A stretch of DNA of 64,000 bases from Methanotrichaceae archaeon (GTDB lineage Archaea > Halobacteriota > Methanosarcinia > Methanotrichales > Methanotrichaceae), in assembly GCA_016927425.1 (NCBI GenBank), contig JAFGMR010000079.1, positions 45,015-109,014 on the forward strand, given 5' to 3'. The position numbers were made by a program, and so were the translations under genes. The notes beneath the pieces are model-generated. The model ran no database searches, was not told the origin of the DNA, and saw only the letters and a program-made list of their open reading frames with translations. Shown here piece after piece: positions 24,525 through 33,968 of this stretch (positions are counted from its first letter, which is position 1; each line of letters starts with the position of its first letter).

Positions 24525-24626
24525 CAAGACTCCTCAAGGCTAGTAGGTGATGAGCTCACGATAGATATAGGTGACTCTGGACCGGGAGGGCAAAGTCTCA
24601 AATATCTTTGCCCTGGAGATCATCCT

Positions 24627-24836
24627 ATGCTGGACTCGGATGATATCGAGAGGCAGATGATGGATATTATGCTGCTCCGTCTCGGTGATGAGCGGCTGCA
24701 AGGGGAGGTGGAAGGGCTGCTCAGCTCCCTATACGAGCGCGATAGGAGGGTGAGCGAAATGCTCGATGATCTCCTAGACGAGGTGGACGATCTAATTATG
24801 AGGTTCGATCTTCTCGATGATTGCGAGGACGGGTGA
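24627..24836 (+). CDS. Small acidic hypothetical protein (69 aa)
   Basis: A very acidic helical protein with heptad-like spacing (ERRVSEMLDDLLDEVDDLI-type pattern, about 38-60), suggesting a coiled coil or a binding partner of a basic protein. I recognise no family. ATG 24627 precedes mptA by six bases after the stop, so the two are co-transcribed. A TATA-like CAAATATCTT lies 25-30 bases upstream. Confidence 0.6.
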   Translation: MLDSDDIERQMMDIMLLRLGDERLQGEVEGLLSSLYERDRRVSEMLDDLLDEVDDLIMRFDLLDDCEDG

Positions 24837-24842
24837 GGTCCA

Positions 24843-25784
24843 TTGTATGACTTGCCGGATATTCAGGCATGCTCTCCCGACTATCCCATAAACCTCACAA
24901 GGGTTGGGGCAACCGGCGTTAAGAAGCTGGTCAAGGTCGAGCGAGGGGGCGATGAGCGGCCTATTGTCCTCATATCGAGGTTCGAGGTCTTCGTAGACCT
25001 CCCTTCGGACAGAAAGGGCGCCAACCTATCTCGTAACTTCGAGGTCATCGATGCCGTTTTGGAGGAGGAGATATCAAGGCCCGTCTACGAGATCGAGGAG
25101 CTCTGCGGAAAGATCGCGACCGGATTGCTCGCGAGGCATGAGTATGCGACTCGGGCAGAGGTGAAGATGAAGAGCGAGTATATCGTTCGGCGTCAGACCC
25201 CGGCCACTAAGATCACCTGCCAAGAGGTAGTGGATATCTTCGCCGAGGCCGTGGCCCGGGCCGGGCCGACCTCCGATCTGAAGAAGATCGTGGGAGCGGA
25301 GGTCGTGGGAATGACCGCTTGTCCCTGTGCTCAGGAGATCATGAGGGGGCAGGTGATAAGCGAGCTTGCCAACCTCGGCCTGGATGCCGAGACCGCGAGG
25401 AATTTCGCCGAGAAGATCCCTGTGGCCACACACAATCAGCGCGGCCGTGGCAGCATATCGATAGAGGTGAAGAACCAGCGCTGCATATCGATAGATCGCA
25501 TCATCCGAATTATAGAGGAGTCGATGAGCTCGCGCGTATACGGCCTTTTGAAGAGGCCGGATGAAGCGCTGGTCGTCTCCCGTGCACACAGCAACCCAAA
25601 GTTCGTGGAGGATTGCGTGAGATCCATGGCACAGAGGGTTGTGGAGAGCTTCGATGAGCTGCTGGATGGGGCGGTTGTAACGATCAAGCAGATCAATGAG
25701 GAGAGCATCCACCAGCATAACGCCTTCGCGGAGAGGACAGCAACCATGGGGGAGCTAAGGGCAGAGCTCTCCTCATGTATGTGA
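24843..25784 (+). CDS. mptA: GTP cyclohydrolase MptA (type IV, FolE2-like)
   Basis: MptA converts GTP to 7,8-dihydro-D-neopterin 2',3'-cyclic phosphate, the first step of tetrahydromethanopterin synthesis. Diagnostic segments are [32 protein letters not shown] with the metal-binding Cys, [17 protein letters not shown] with the metal-binding His, and [14 protein letters not shown] near the C-terminus. Archaeal MptA uses Fe(II). The start is TTG 24843 (or the ATG one base further in another frame is excluded by frame). The preceding small acidic gene shares the transcript. Confidence 0.95.
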   Translation: MYDLPDIQACSPDYPINLTRVGATGVKKLVKVERGGDERPIVLISRFEVFVDLPSDRKGANLSRNFEVIDAVLEEEISRPVYEIEELCGKIATGLLARHEYATRAEVKMKSEYIVRRQTPATKITCQEVVDIFAEAVARAGPTSDLKKIVGAEVVGMTACPCAQEIMRGQVISELANLGLDAETARNFAEKIPVATHNQRGRGSISIEVKNQRCISIDRIIRIIEESMSSRVYGLLKRPDEALVVSRAHSNPKFVEDCVRSMAQRVVESFDELLDGAVVTIKQINEESIHQHNAFAERTATMGELRAELSSCM

Positions 25785-25816
25785 GGGCGAAAACTGCCTG
25801 CCCTTATTGAAACGAG

Positions 25817-26581
25817 ATGCATAGATCCATGTCGAAGAAAATCATAGCACTTGGCGAAACGCTTGCCGCGAGGATCGAGAAGAGGGGGATAATCGCAAGA
25901 TGCGAGATGCTCCAGCGCACATATCAAGCCGTCAGGGAGGCGAATCTCACGAAGGAGGATCGAGAGGAGCTGGCCCGCCTGACCGGCAAGAGGAGGATTG
26001 CATCCGCCATCTTTCAGAGCATGATGAGCGGAGAGCCCGTCCTTGCCCAGATCCCCAAGCTGGATAGCGCGATAACTATCGATGGCAGGATATTTCATTT
26101 CCCCCTATCCGCCGGATACGACAAGCCGGACTTCCATAGGGCCTACGAGGTCTTTAGGCATTCTCGAAATGAGCTATTGGAGCTCGTCGAAAGCAACCTC
26201 GAGGATCTGTTGATGGAGTTCATGGCCGATGCCGGCTACGACCTCGTGGAGAGGACCCCATCCGGCCTCAGGTTCCTCGGTCGGGCAGGGATGGAAGTCG
26301 ATGTAATGGTCTTCCCTCGCATAGGAATGGTACGGCTTGAGGACTGTCTGAGGGAGGAAAGGGTGGTGCTGGTCCCCCATGAGGAGAGCCCCGCGCCCTT
26401 CATAGAGTTCTTCAGGGATTGGAGCGATGCCGCGGAGGAGGCAGGGATGCAGTTCTGGGTTGCCAACATGGAGGGGGGGACGATCGATCCCTTCATAGGC
26501 AATACAATAGATCCAAATATATATAAACAGTTTAAGAATCCAGGCCTCTCAACCATGATCCGGTCCACTTGGAAGCGTTGA
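25817..26581 (+). CDS. Hypothetical protein (254 aa)
   Basis: No family recognised. The N-terminal third is basic and helical (IALGETLAARIEKRGIIARC), the middle has RIFHFPLSAGYDKPDFHRAY and the C-terminal third contains VDVMVFPRIGMVRLEDCL. No signal or membrane segment is visible. Composition and codons match housekeeping neighbours. ATG 25817 or 25829 could be the start. It follows mptA by 32 bases and may share its transcript. Confidence 0.65.
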   Translation: MHRSMSKKIIALGETLAARIEKRGIIARCEMLQRTYQAVREANLTKEDREELARLTGKRRIASAIFQSMMSGEPVLAQIPKLDSAITIDGRIFHFPLSAGYDKPDFHRAYEVFRHSRNELLELVESNLEDLLMEFMADAGYDLVERTPSGLRFLGRAGMEVDVMVFPRIGMVRLEDCLREERVVLVPHEESPAPFIEFFRDWSDAAEEAGMQFWVANMEGGTIDPFIGNTIDPNIYKQFKNPGLSTMIRSTWKR

Positions 26582-26904
26582 TTCATTGAAGCGGGGATAT
26601 ATCACGATTGCACGTGATCGATCTTCCCGCGTTGCAGTCCTTTTTTGCCTGTGATGCGTTGGTATCCGCAAGCTTTGGGCGCATCTGAAAGTGAGCGAGA
26701 TGATCGCTCAGCCGCCACATCTGTACGAAATCCAATTTTTTAAATTGATTGGTGCAATCATTTATAATGATTTTTTGGAGTTGAATTGGAAAATTCAGCT
26801 GAGCCTCCCGTTTTCTCTAATGGATCGACGTTGACCGATAGATTTATCATCGTCGAATACTTCTTGAATTACATCAAATAGTTGCTCCTGCCAAGGCGAT
26901 TCAA
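26582..26904. other. Gap between the hypothetical gene and the subtilase
   Basis: No gene is seen. The stretch contains a T-run (CAGTCCTTTTTTGCC near 26636-26650), possibly a transcription stop for the upstream operon, and an AT-rich half (26728-26890) that should contain the subtilase promoter. Confidence 0.4.
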
Positions 26905-29766
26905 ATGATTAAATATTTAAAAGAGATCCTGATCGTATCGATCATCCTGGTCACAACTTCCTCCATAGCCCTGGGAATATCCCTCAGTGTTGGCTCCGGC
27001 GACGGAGGCGGATCCAGCCATATCGATGAGAGCTTCCAGCTGGATGACTCTGCCAAGTTGGTGGAGTCGATCGAGATAGGGGGGGCCATTGTGCAAGATA
27101 GGACGGTCATTGCCCGAGGCAAAAATGTGATCGAGCAGTCGCAGTCAGGTGATTATATGGGAAGCGCCTATGGGGCGGAGGTCCAACTGGAGAGCGATGG
27201 TCTCCTCAGCATAAATAGCAGATCGCAAACAGCCCCCCAAGGAAGCCAGATGGCGCAGGATGTGGACGCATCCGGCCAAGGACTCATTTATATGGCAGCT
27301 GCTAGGGGCGAGGATGAGGTGATTCAGGAGTCCGGCTTCGACGATGGCCTCATGAGTTCTCAGAGCACGCTGATCGCGGGTATGGATGGCGTGGCAACGA
27401 TGGCCTCCACCAGCATTCGCGGATCCGGGCATGTCGGCCTCAAGACAATAGCTGCTTCCACGAACTCTCAGAAGGAGGTATTCTCGACGGATCGCGGAGG
27501 CGATGCCCAGGAGTCCTTGGATGGATGGATCTACGCCGGGGCGAACGGTGCCACCGTCTCCATCTGGGAGATGAAAGCCAGTGGGGACAGGGTGACCTTG
27601 AGCACCAAGTCATCAAATGCCCAGGGTAGCTACAGCAGCTATGATGAAGGGACGGATCTAACCGCTCAGGCCGGCAACTCACAGAGTACCTATCTGACGG
27701 AGGATGAGCTAGTATCCACATGGATCCGATCTGGATTCGGCCGAATGGATACGATATCAGACCGCTGGACAAGCCATGATGGGGCGAGAAGCGTTAGCAA
27801 TCGCGTCAGCGGCGATGGATATCCCTACGATATCTCGGGCTCTGCCAGATCGAGCGATGACTCCGTCGCCCTCACACAGCATCTCGATAACACGAAAGGT
27901 CGTCTGAGCACCATGCAGATCGCCCAGGCGGAGAACAACGGCGAGACGTTGACATCCAGTACAACCACATCCTGGGACGGCACCATAACCGGCGATCAGT
28001 GGGCAAGGGCCGATTCGGATAAGGTCTACACCTCTCAAAGCCTCATCGGCGATGGGACGGTTATGGTCACAAACCAGGCAGTCATCGGGATCGATCCCAT
28101 CATGTCCTCTGCGCAGATCCAGGCATCTCATGCCGATGACCTCCGTTTGGAGTCGGCAGCAATTGCGATGAACAGCCTCGCGGGAGAGGACCTATATCAT
28201 AGGACCTACCTGACCCTCTCGGTCAACGGCTGGGCCGATAGGCTATTTGGGTCAAGCTCTGCCCAATACGAGCTCGTGAGCGCTCAAGCCCAGGGAATCT
28301 GGAGATTGCCTGGCTATGGATCGCTCAGCCTCGGGGCTGAGACTGTCCGAAGCGCCGTAGTCGATGTGGAGCTCGAAACCGATAGTCGAAGCGTCGAGGT
28401 GAGTTCGACATCCGGCAATTCCGAGATCGAGTCCGGCCTCTCGGCACGAGCGGAGGGCATCCTCGGAGGGATCGACAAGTTCCAAGCCCATCTATACAGC
28501 CACGCATATCCCATCAACGAGCACCATGGCCAGGACGAATACGTCACGACTGCCTCGGCAGGAGCCTCGGGAAAGAGGGCCTCTGAGTTCATATACAAAT
28601 GGAACGATGAGGCACGGTGCTGGTCTGAGATCGCGTCCTACTCGATCTCTCGCGACGAGAGCAAGGTGATCAGGGCAAATGATATCGAGACTACCACATC
28701 GGACTGGGATAGGCTATGGGAGGTTCCTGCGAGGAGCCAGACCCCCACGGAGAGCGTTCCCTGGGGGATTAAGGCCATGTATGGCGACTCAACCCTTTCC
28801 ACGACTAGTGGCGGCGAAGGCGTCGATGTTACGATAATCGATACCGGAGTCGACGCCCTTCATCCGGATCTAGTGATGCGCCTCGAGGATTTCTCCGATC
28901 GCTATGGCCCCGGGGAGTACGATCAATGCGATTACCATGGCCACGGAACCCATGTGGCAGGGACCATACTGGCGGATGGTGGTTTCGACGGCCAGGGCAT
29001 CTGGGGAATGGCACCTGATGCAGACTTGCATGTATATAGCACCAACCTAGAGGACGACGATATAGCGCGGGGAATATATCGATCGACCGATCTCGGGACT
29101 GAGATCATCTCCATGTCCCTTGGGGGAAGCGAGGTCGGTGAGATACTGGCCGAGGCGGTAAGATACGCCCTGGATAACGGCGTGATGGCGGTTGCAGCCG
29201 CTGGAAACGGCCTTCCATCGAATCCCACGATCGCTTATCCCTCGGCATTCGAAGGCGTAATCTCGGTGGGAGCTTTGGACAGAGATGGCAGTGCTATCTG
29301 GTGGACATCCCCCGGCTTCAACGATGGCAACGGTGTAATGGAAGTAGGAGAGGTCTACTTCGGCGCTCCGGGCGTGGGAATCACCTCCACCTACCCCACC
29401 TACAAGAGCAGTAGCTATGCCGTCATGAGCGGCACCAGCATGGCCACTCCCCATATAAGCGGAGCGGCTGCCGTTGTCTGGTCGAGATACGTGATCATGG
29501 GATATGGCTCAGAGGATGTGATAGGTCTGATGCAAGGATACGCCCAGGAGAACGACGTGACAACGGTCCACATAACGACGAGCGCGAAGGGTTACAAGCC
29601 CCTTGCGGAGGCCGCCCAGGCCAAACTTAATGGCACGGCGCCGGGCGACTACTACGAGGCCATCATCCCCTATATGGACGGCAAAGAGTACTGGCTCACG
29701 TTGCCCCTCTTGGAGGGAGAGGACTGCATCACAGGCCTAGGGATACCTTGCCTTCCCTCCGTATAG
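26905..29766 (+). CDS. Secreted S8-family subtilisin-like protease with a long N-terminal region
   Basis: A signal peptide (about 1-25, IVSIILVTTSSIALG) precedes about 600 residues rich in Ser/Thr/Gly/Asp with no domain I recognise, then a subtilase: VTIIDTGVDALHPDL (Asp about 646), YHGHGTHVAGTI (His about 680), AVAAAGNG (oxyanion Asn) and SGTSMATPHISGAAAVVW (Ser about 844). The triad is complete. The N-terminal half is repetitive and probably a beta-rich propeptide or adhesive stalk; autocleavage is possible. No C-terminal anchor is visible. It is followed by a secreted protein that could be a substrate (inference). Confidence 0.9.
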   Translation: MIKYLKEILIVSIILVTTSSIALGISLSVGSGDGGGSSHIDESFQLDDSAKLVESIEIGGAIVQDRTVIARGKNVIEQSQSGDYMGSAYGAEVQLESDGLLSINSRSQTAPQGSQMAQDVDASGQGLIYMAAARGEDEVIQESGFDDGLMSSQSTLIAGMDGVATMASTSIRGSGHVGLKTIAASTNSQKEVFSTDRGGDAQESLDGWIYAGANGATVSIWEMKASGDRVTLSTKSSNAQGSYSSYDEGTDLTAQAGNSQSTYLTEDELVSTWIRSGFGRMDTISDRWTSHDGARSVSNRVSGDGYPYDISGSARSSDDSVALTQHLDNTKGRLSTMQIAQAENNGETLTSSTTTSWDGTITGDQWARADSDKVYTSQSLIGDGTVMVTNQAVIGIDPIMSSAQIQASHADDLRLESAAIAMNSLAGEDLYHRTYLTLSVNGWADRLFGSSSAQYELVSAQAQGIWRLPGYGSLSLGAETVRSAVVDVELETDSRSVEVSSTSGNSEIESGLSARAEGILGGIDKFQAHLYSHAYPINEHHGQDEYVTTASAGASGKRASEFIYKWNDEARCWSEIASYSISRDESKVIRANDIETTTSDWDRLWEVPARSQTPTESVPWGIKAMYGDSTLSTTSGGEGVDVTIIDTGVDALHPDLVMRLEDFSDRYGPGEYDQCDYHGHGTHVAGTILADGGFDGQGIWGMAPDADLHVYSTNLEDDDIARGIYRSTDLGTEIISMSLGGSEVGEILAEAVRYALDNGVMAVAAAGNGLPSNPTIAYPSAFEGVISVGALDRDGSAIWWTSPGFNDGNGVMEVGEVYFGAPGVGITSTYPTYKSSSYAVMSGTSMATPHISGAAAVVWSRYVIMGYGSEDVIGLMQGYAQENDVTTVHITTSAKGYKPLAEAAQAKLNGTAPGDYYEAIIPYMDGKEYWLTLPLLEGEDCITGLGIPCLPSV

Positions 29767-29787
29767 AGGTGGTCCATCCGCCTCTTC

Positions 29788-29818
29788 ATCTGGGGGGGCT
29801 CTTGAACCTCCCCCAGAT
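29788..29818 (+). terminator. Hairpin downstream of the subtilase gene
   Basis: ATCTGGGGG (29788-29796) pairs perfectly with CCCCCAGAT (29810-29818) around a 13-base loop, starting 22 bases after the stop. No T-run follows, so it may stabilise or process the 3' end rather than terminate. Confidence 0.45.
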
Positions 29819-29909
29819 AGACCCCTGTCTCCAAGGCAAAAAGAGTTAAATAGATTCGGCCCCAAAATATTTGCAGGGAGCAGTTGGACTCCGGACAGGG
29901 GTAGGACTC

Positions 29910-31292
29910 ATGAAACGTCATATTTGCCTCTTTCTCTCCATTTGGATATGCATAGGCTCTGCCCTCGCGAGCGTGGGGGGCCTTGAATCATCCGCCGAAG
30001 AGGGCTTAAACGCCGACGTTGGTGCATCGTATGCCGGGTCGCTTGGATGGGGGTTGGATTCCCAGACGTCCACCGGCTCGGCAGGGGCCCAGACTCCAGG
30101 CAGCTATTGGGAGACATCTCCCCAGGGGATCGTCGCCGGTGGTTATTCTGCAACCATCCCCCAGAGCACCTCCTATTCAGAGGAGTCCGTTTCTCAGTCA
30201 TGGAGCCCGAGCAGCACATCTCTTGGCAGCTATACCTCTTCGCCATCTATAAGCGGCCCCTACGAGGAGCATATCTCCCCAAGCGATTTGAGCCTCGGTC
30301 AGCCAAAGGCCGAGACCTTCCAACCGGATGGAAGCCTTGGCTTCGTTGCCGCAACGCCACCAAACGGCGTCAGCACAAGCGTTGCCGGTGCCGGTTCCTG
30401 GTATTGGCCAGGATCCATTGTCTCCGCCAACAGGTACTACGTCCAGACCGGAACGGGATTTAGCACTGTCGCAGGATGTAGCTTTCTAGGATATCTGCCG
30501 CTCTGGGCTGAGATAAGCTCCTCGGAGAACTTCTATACGTATGAGTGGTATCCTGGCAAGTGGACGCCTGCGGTCAACTGGTGGGGCTGGACCTGGCCTG
30601 GATTCAAGAAGGGGTGGTTTGGGGGCGACGTCGTCGGATGGCATATCCTCTGCTACCACTGTCGGGACTTCTCCAACTACGTCTACATCTACGTCTGGCC
30701 AGGCGGCACCTCTATCGCCCAGGCAGGGGCATATGTTCCCTCATACGGTTCAGGCATCCCATATGGCTCAAGCGGCTCATATGGCTCAAGCGGCTCATAC
30801 GGCGTTCCTACCTCAAGCGGCCTGGAGACCTCGAGCAATGCTCCAACGCCGCCCGATCCAAACGCTGAGGGGCTCGTCTTGCCCGACTTCAACCTGATCA
30901 CCCAATATCAGGACAGCTGCTCTGCGAGTTCTTGCACTGGCCAGGTATACTCCCCTCAGGCGGTGTATCCTCAGAAGGCTTGCTACAGCAAGAACGAGTA
31001 CTACATCCAGGTATGGCCGAGCAAGCTCACCACAACGGCAGGAGCAAGATGTGGCGAGAGGCTGCCCCTCTGGTCCAAGATCGCCACCTCTGGAACCTAC
31101 TGGTCTTTCGAGTGGTCCCCATCGAGCAGCTTTCCCCGAAGCTACTACAGCTTCCCCGAGATCAATAACTTCGGCTACAAAGGAAGCGGCTGGAGATCCA
31201 CTTGGTTCCAGAGCAGGACATCTGGCTGGCATATACTGATATATAACTGCAACGACTGGTCCAACTATATCTACATCTACGTCTGGCCCTAA
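29910..31292 (+). CDS. Secreted protein with two Trp/Tyr-rich tandem domains
   Basis: Starting at ATG 29910, a signal peptide (KRHICLFLSIWICIGSALA) precedes a Ser/Thr/Gly/Pro-rich stretch and two copies of a roughly 100-residue domain (about 170-270 and 355-460). Each copy contains an x-x-YY-(V/I)-Q start, a Cys about 20 residues later, LPLW, a W-F/S-x-EW strand and the ending W-H-I-L-x-Y-x-C then a Y-(I/V)-Y-(I/V)-Y-V-W-P block. The two Cys per copy could pair. A YGSSGSYGSSGSYG linker joins the copies. I know no named family; the repeats suggest a surface structural or binding protein. Confidence 0.75.
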   Translation: MKRHICLFLSIWICIGSALASVGGLESSAEEGLNADVGASYAGSLGWGLDSQTSTGSAGAQTPGSYWETSPQGIVAGGYSATIPQSTSYSEESVSQSWSPSSTSLGSYTSSPSISGPYEEHISPSDLSLGQPKAETFQPDGSLGFVAATPPNGVSTSVAGAGSWYWPGSIVSANRYYVQTGTGFSTVAGCSFLGYLPLWAEISSSENFYTYEWYPGKWTPAVNWWGWTWPGFKKGWFGGDVVGWHILCYHCRDFSNYVYIYVWPGGTSIAQAGAYVPSYGSGIPYGSSGSYGSSGSYGVPTSSGLETSSNAPTPPDPNAEGLVLPDFNLITQYQDSCSASSCTGQVYSPQAVYPQKACYSKNEYYIQVWPSKLTTTAGARCGERLPLWSKIATSGTYWSFEWSPSSSFPRSYYSFPEINNFGYKGSGWRSTWFQSRTSGWHILIYNCNDWSNYIYIYVWP

Positions 31293-31310
31293 AGATCGGG
31301 CCAGCGATCT

Positions 31311-31358
31311 CTTTATATAGTGCTTGGGGGGAGTCCATTAGCGATCTATTTACGGAGG
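31311..31358 (+). promoter_or_regulatory. TATA box and ribosome-binding site of rps3ae
   Basis: CTTTATATAG (31311-31320) is a strong TATA element. GGAGG (31354-31358) precedes TTG 31366 by seven bases, supporting TTG as the start codon. Confidence 0.65.
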
Positions 31359-31365
31359 ATATTTA

Positions 31366-31965
31366 TTGGCTAGAAGAACCCAGAGGAAGGCCGATAGGGC
31401 CAAGGCAAAGCAGTGGTATAAGATAATTGGGCCCGAGATGTTCGGACGCTCCCCAGTTGGGGAGACCGTGGCAAACGATCCCGCCAAGCTCATGGGCAGG
31501 GTAATAGAGACGACGCTCGGCGACCTGACGAACAACTTCTCCAAGCAGAACACCAAGCTTAGGTTCAAGGTCGACCGGGTAGCTGGGGACTCGGCCTATA
31601 CTAAGTTCATAGGCCACGAGATGACCACCGACTACATTCGCTCCCTCGTGAAGAGGAGGACGTCGAGGATCGACTCCATAGTCGATGTCACCACCAACGA
31701 CGGCTACACGGTACGGGTCAAACCAAGCTGCTTTACCGTCAAGAGGGCCAGGGCGAACCAGGTGAAGACGATCAGAGAGATCGCAAGGCAGGTAGTCCAA
31801 GAGAAGGCAGGCGACCTGGACCTAAACGGCCTCATTCAGGAGATCGTCCTGGGCAAGCTCTCTCTGGAGATCTACAGGGATGCGAAGGAGATCTATCCCC
31901 TGCGCCGCGTGGAGGTCAGAAAGACCCAGATCCTCTCCGAGCCGGTGGCTCAATCCGCCTCTTGA
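31366..31965 (+). CDS. rps3ae: Ribosomal protein S3Ae (eS1)
   Basis: This 199-aa archaeal/eukaryotic small-subunit protein is clear from ARRTQRKADRAKAKQWYKI at the start, MGRVIETTLGDLTNNFSKQ, KFKVD-like LRFKVDRVAGDSAYTKF, and IRSLVKRRTSRIDSIVDV. It lies on the platform of the 30S subunit near the mRNA exit. The start is TTG with a good ribosome-binding site. It stands alone as a housekeeping gene amid surface-protein genes; a strong TATA box suggests its own high-level transcription. Confidence 0.97.
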   Translation: MARRTQRKADRAKAKQWYKIIGPEMFGRSPVGETVANDPAKLMGRVIETTLGDLTNNFSKQNTKLRFKVDRVAGDSAYTKFIGHEMTTDYIRSLVKRRTSRIDSIVDVTTNDGYTVRVKPSCFTVKRARANQVKTIREIARQVVQEKAGDLDLNGLIQEIVLGKLSLEIYRDAKEIYPLRRVEVRKTQILSEPVAQSAS

Positions 31966-32048
31966 TATCATCTATTGTAGCCTATCCTTCTCTGGGGGAG
32001 GGGCAGGCGAGGCAGGGCCTCCATGATAGGCCCAGCCACCCCTGCCGG

Positions 32049-32378
32049 TCATAGCAGCTCGATATCTGAGAATCGCTCCACCTGTATCTCCCTGCCGCCA
32101 GCATAGCTTGAAATCCTTCCAGCGACTTCGATCCTTGCTCCGGGGTATAACCTCTCCTTCAATTGGGATGCCCCAACGTCGCGGGCTACGAATATGGGCA
32201 TCTCCGAGGAGTCGATGTATATTAGGAGATGGCCCCCTGAGGCGGTGTTTCGCATATCCAGCACGATTCCCTTCACAACAGTGGTACCTTCGTCGAAGGC
32301 CCAATAAGCCACGATGAGGCTAGCCATTGCCATGAAGAGCAGCACGAGAACGATCCTCTCCTCTGCCTGTAGCCTCAT
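32049..32378 (-). CDS. Membrane-anchored OB-fold protein
   Basis: A single N-terminal transmembrane helix (VLVLLFMAMASLIVAYWAF, about 10-28) precedes a compact beta domain: TVVKGIVLDMRNTASGGHL, KERLYPGARIEVAGRIS and EIQVERFSDIELL are consistent with an OB-fold of the tRNA-anticodon/nucleic-acid-binding type common in archaea. At 109 aa nothing else fits in. Its ligand is unknown. It is followed in the same direction by the small zinc-ribbon gene upstream (32418-32591) and may be co-transcribed. Confidence 0.75.
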   Translation of the reverse strand: MRLQAEERIVLVLLFMAMASLIVAYWAFDEGTTVVKGIVLDMRNTASGGHLLIYIDSSEMPIFVARDVGASQLKERLYPGARIEVAGRISSYAGGREIQVERFSDIELL

Positions 32379-32417
32379 AAAAAAAGATCCCGATAGGGGA
32401 AAACCCCCTGCAAATCC

Positions 32418-32591
32418 CTACTTCTTCTCCTCTGCCTTGCCGAAGCGCTCCTGATAGGCGGCCTCGAGGGAGTCCAGACAGCTCGTGCAGACGCCTTTGT
32501 AGGCCCCCTCGGGATTGGGCAGCGTATGAACCTGCACCTTGATGGGGACGAGGGTAGGCTTGGCCAGTGTACACAGCTCGCAATCAGCCAT
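32418..32591 (-). CDS. Small CxxC-CxxC protein (57 aa)
   Basis: ATG 32591 opens a 57-residue ORF starting MADCELCTLAKPTLVPIKVQ and containing CTSCLDSLEAAYQERF, ending with a Lys/Glu tail. The two CxxC pairs (residues 4-7 and 35-38) should bind one zinc as a ribbon. Codon use matches neighbouring real genes. It lies 39 bases upstream of the OB-fold gene on the same strand, so the pair may be one transcript. It is too small for common ORF cut-offs, so it is easy to miss. Confidence 0.7.
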   Translation of the reverse strand: MADCELCTLAKPTLVPIKVQVHTLPNPEGAYKGVCTSCLDSLEAAYQERFGKAEEKK

Positions 32592-32794
32592 TGAATATCA
32601 TCTCCACTTCTGAGTTCCTACCTACAAGATTTTTAACCTTTCCATCGGAGATCCCCTGAACGCCTCTCACAATATCGATTGTATCGGGGATAAAGGGGAT
32701 CTGTCGCCAGCGGTCATTGGGGGAAAGCCGAATTGGTGGGAGGTCGATATTCTGGTGGAAGCCAAGGCCCCGGGGGAAGGGGGGCCTTAGATCC

Positions 32795-33433
32795 TCAGAA
32801 GCAAGGCAGCCAGTCCACCCTGGTCCCATTTCCTGAGCAGTTGCTAAGCTGGATGTACTTCTCTATCGAGAATACCCCGGTCAAGTCCTCCACCGACCGT
32901 CCTAACTCCACATATCTGCCCTTGCTATTGGTCTCTGTCTCCCTGGAGAGCCAGCCGATGTGAGCAACGCCAATAACGTTTGAGCTGAGTTGCACCTCGG
33001 TCATCCTGGCAGAGTCGTTGCCGATGGTTCTAACCTCGGTGCTCTTCTGGAGGCTTTCTGCATCGGTGTAGCTCTCCGTTACGACGGCCCCTGCATCGTA
33101 GTTGATCACGCAGATCTTGTCGGTCCATTTGCGATCAAAGGTCCCGGTCTGGTAACTCACTGGGAAGTAATCGAAGCTGGCATCCTGCGTGAAGTTGATG
33201 TAATTGCCAGAGACGTCCAGCTCGAACTCGGTGCGATCGTCGAAGTTCCCGCTCCCCGAGATCCTCTCCGCAAACTTCTGGCCAGCGTATCCCTGGGCGG
33301 TCTGGCCCACGAGCTCATGGCTGCGGTAACCCACCCCCTTGATCACCGATCGCTCAAAGATGTAGTTGGCCGCGGCGGCCGAGCCGATTAGCATAATGGC
33401 CAATAACAGGGCCGCTCCAGTTCGCCGTCTCAA
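32795..33433 (-). CDS. Secreted hypothetical protein (212 aa)
   Basis: A signal peptide (GAALLLAIMLIGSAAAANY, about 5-23) precedes a beta-rich domain with alternating polar/hydrophobic residues (FELDVSGNYINFTQDASFDY) and several N-x-S/T sequons. No family known to me; proteins of similar length and pattern appear to be common in this type of methanogen. No C-terminal anchor or lipobox is visible. The gene has an AT-rich upstream region (33500-33580) likely to hold its promoter. Confidence 0.7.
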   Translation of the reverse strand: MRRRTGAALLLAIMLIGSAAAANYIFERSVIKGVGYRSHELVGQTAQGYAGQKFAERISGSGNFDDRTEFELDVSGNYINFTQDASFDYFPVSYQTGTFDRKWTDKICVINYDAGAVVTESYTDAESLQKSTEVRTIGNDSARMTEVQLSSNVIGVAHIGWLSRETETNSKGRYVELGRSVEDLTGVFSIEKYIQLSNCSGNGTRVDWLPCF

Positions 33434-33968
33434 TCCAAGTTCTCCTTTATGGGGGAAGATTCATGCCCGCTTAAAAACGTGTCGAGAGGTTTTGCCACTC
33501 ATCAGTTATATTAATTATTATATTTTCAATCAAGGGGTCTTATCTCGTACTTTTCTCTTTTATTTAATAAATAAAGCGTTCAGGTATCCCATGCAATCCA
33601 AATCGTCATCTCATGAGGCTTTTCGCCTAGCTTGATCGTCCGAAATCCAGTTGTGTGATTGTCGAAGTTCGATGATGGCATCCGGAGGAATTCCTATTGG
33701 CATCGTTCAATATATGGCCCTGCCCAGGGGTGTATCTTCGTTTCGTTGGGGATGGGATCGCGTCCGATGAGGCCAGCTCGGTGTGAAGGATCGACCAAAG
33801 TCGATAGAGCCGCTCACATCTTCAGCCTGCCCGATGGCGTCCAATGGCGAGGGGGGTCATCAAAAGGTTATTAAGGGAGGATTGCCCTATATCGCGTGGA
33901 CATAGGCAAATGACGATAGTATATCCATTGCCTATGTTTAATTGGTATTCACGATTGGAGGCAATGCT
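33434..33968. other. Long gap without a supported gene
   Basis: The region holds an AT-rich block (33495-33595) and a GC-richer block with a weak 71-codon ORF (33659-33874) of unnatural composition. I see no RNA gene or repeat. An AT-rich string (CCTATGTTTAATTGG, 33931-33945) lies 25-40 bases before TTG 33969 and may carry that gene's promoter. Confidence 0.35.

Noticed and set aside
33659..33874. 71-codon ORF in the gap before the secreted protein gene
   Set aside because: Codon use unlike neighbours, no ribosome-binding site, no recognisable pattern.
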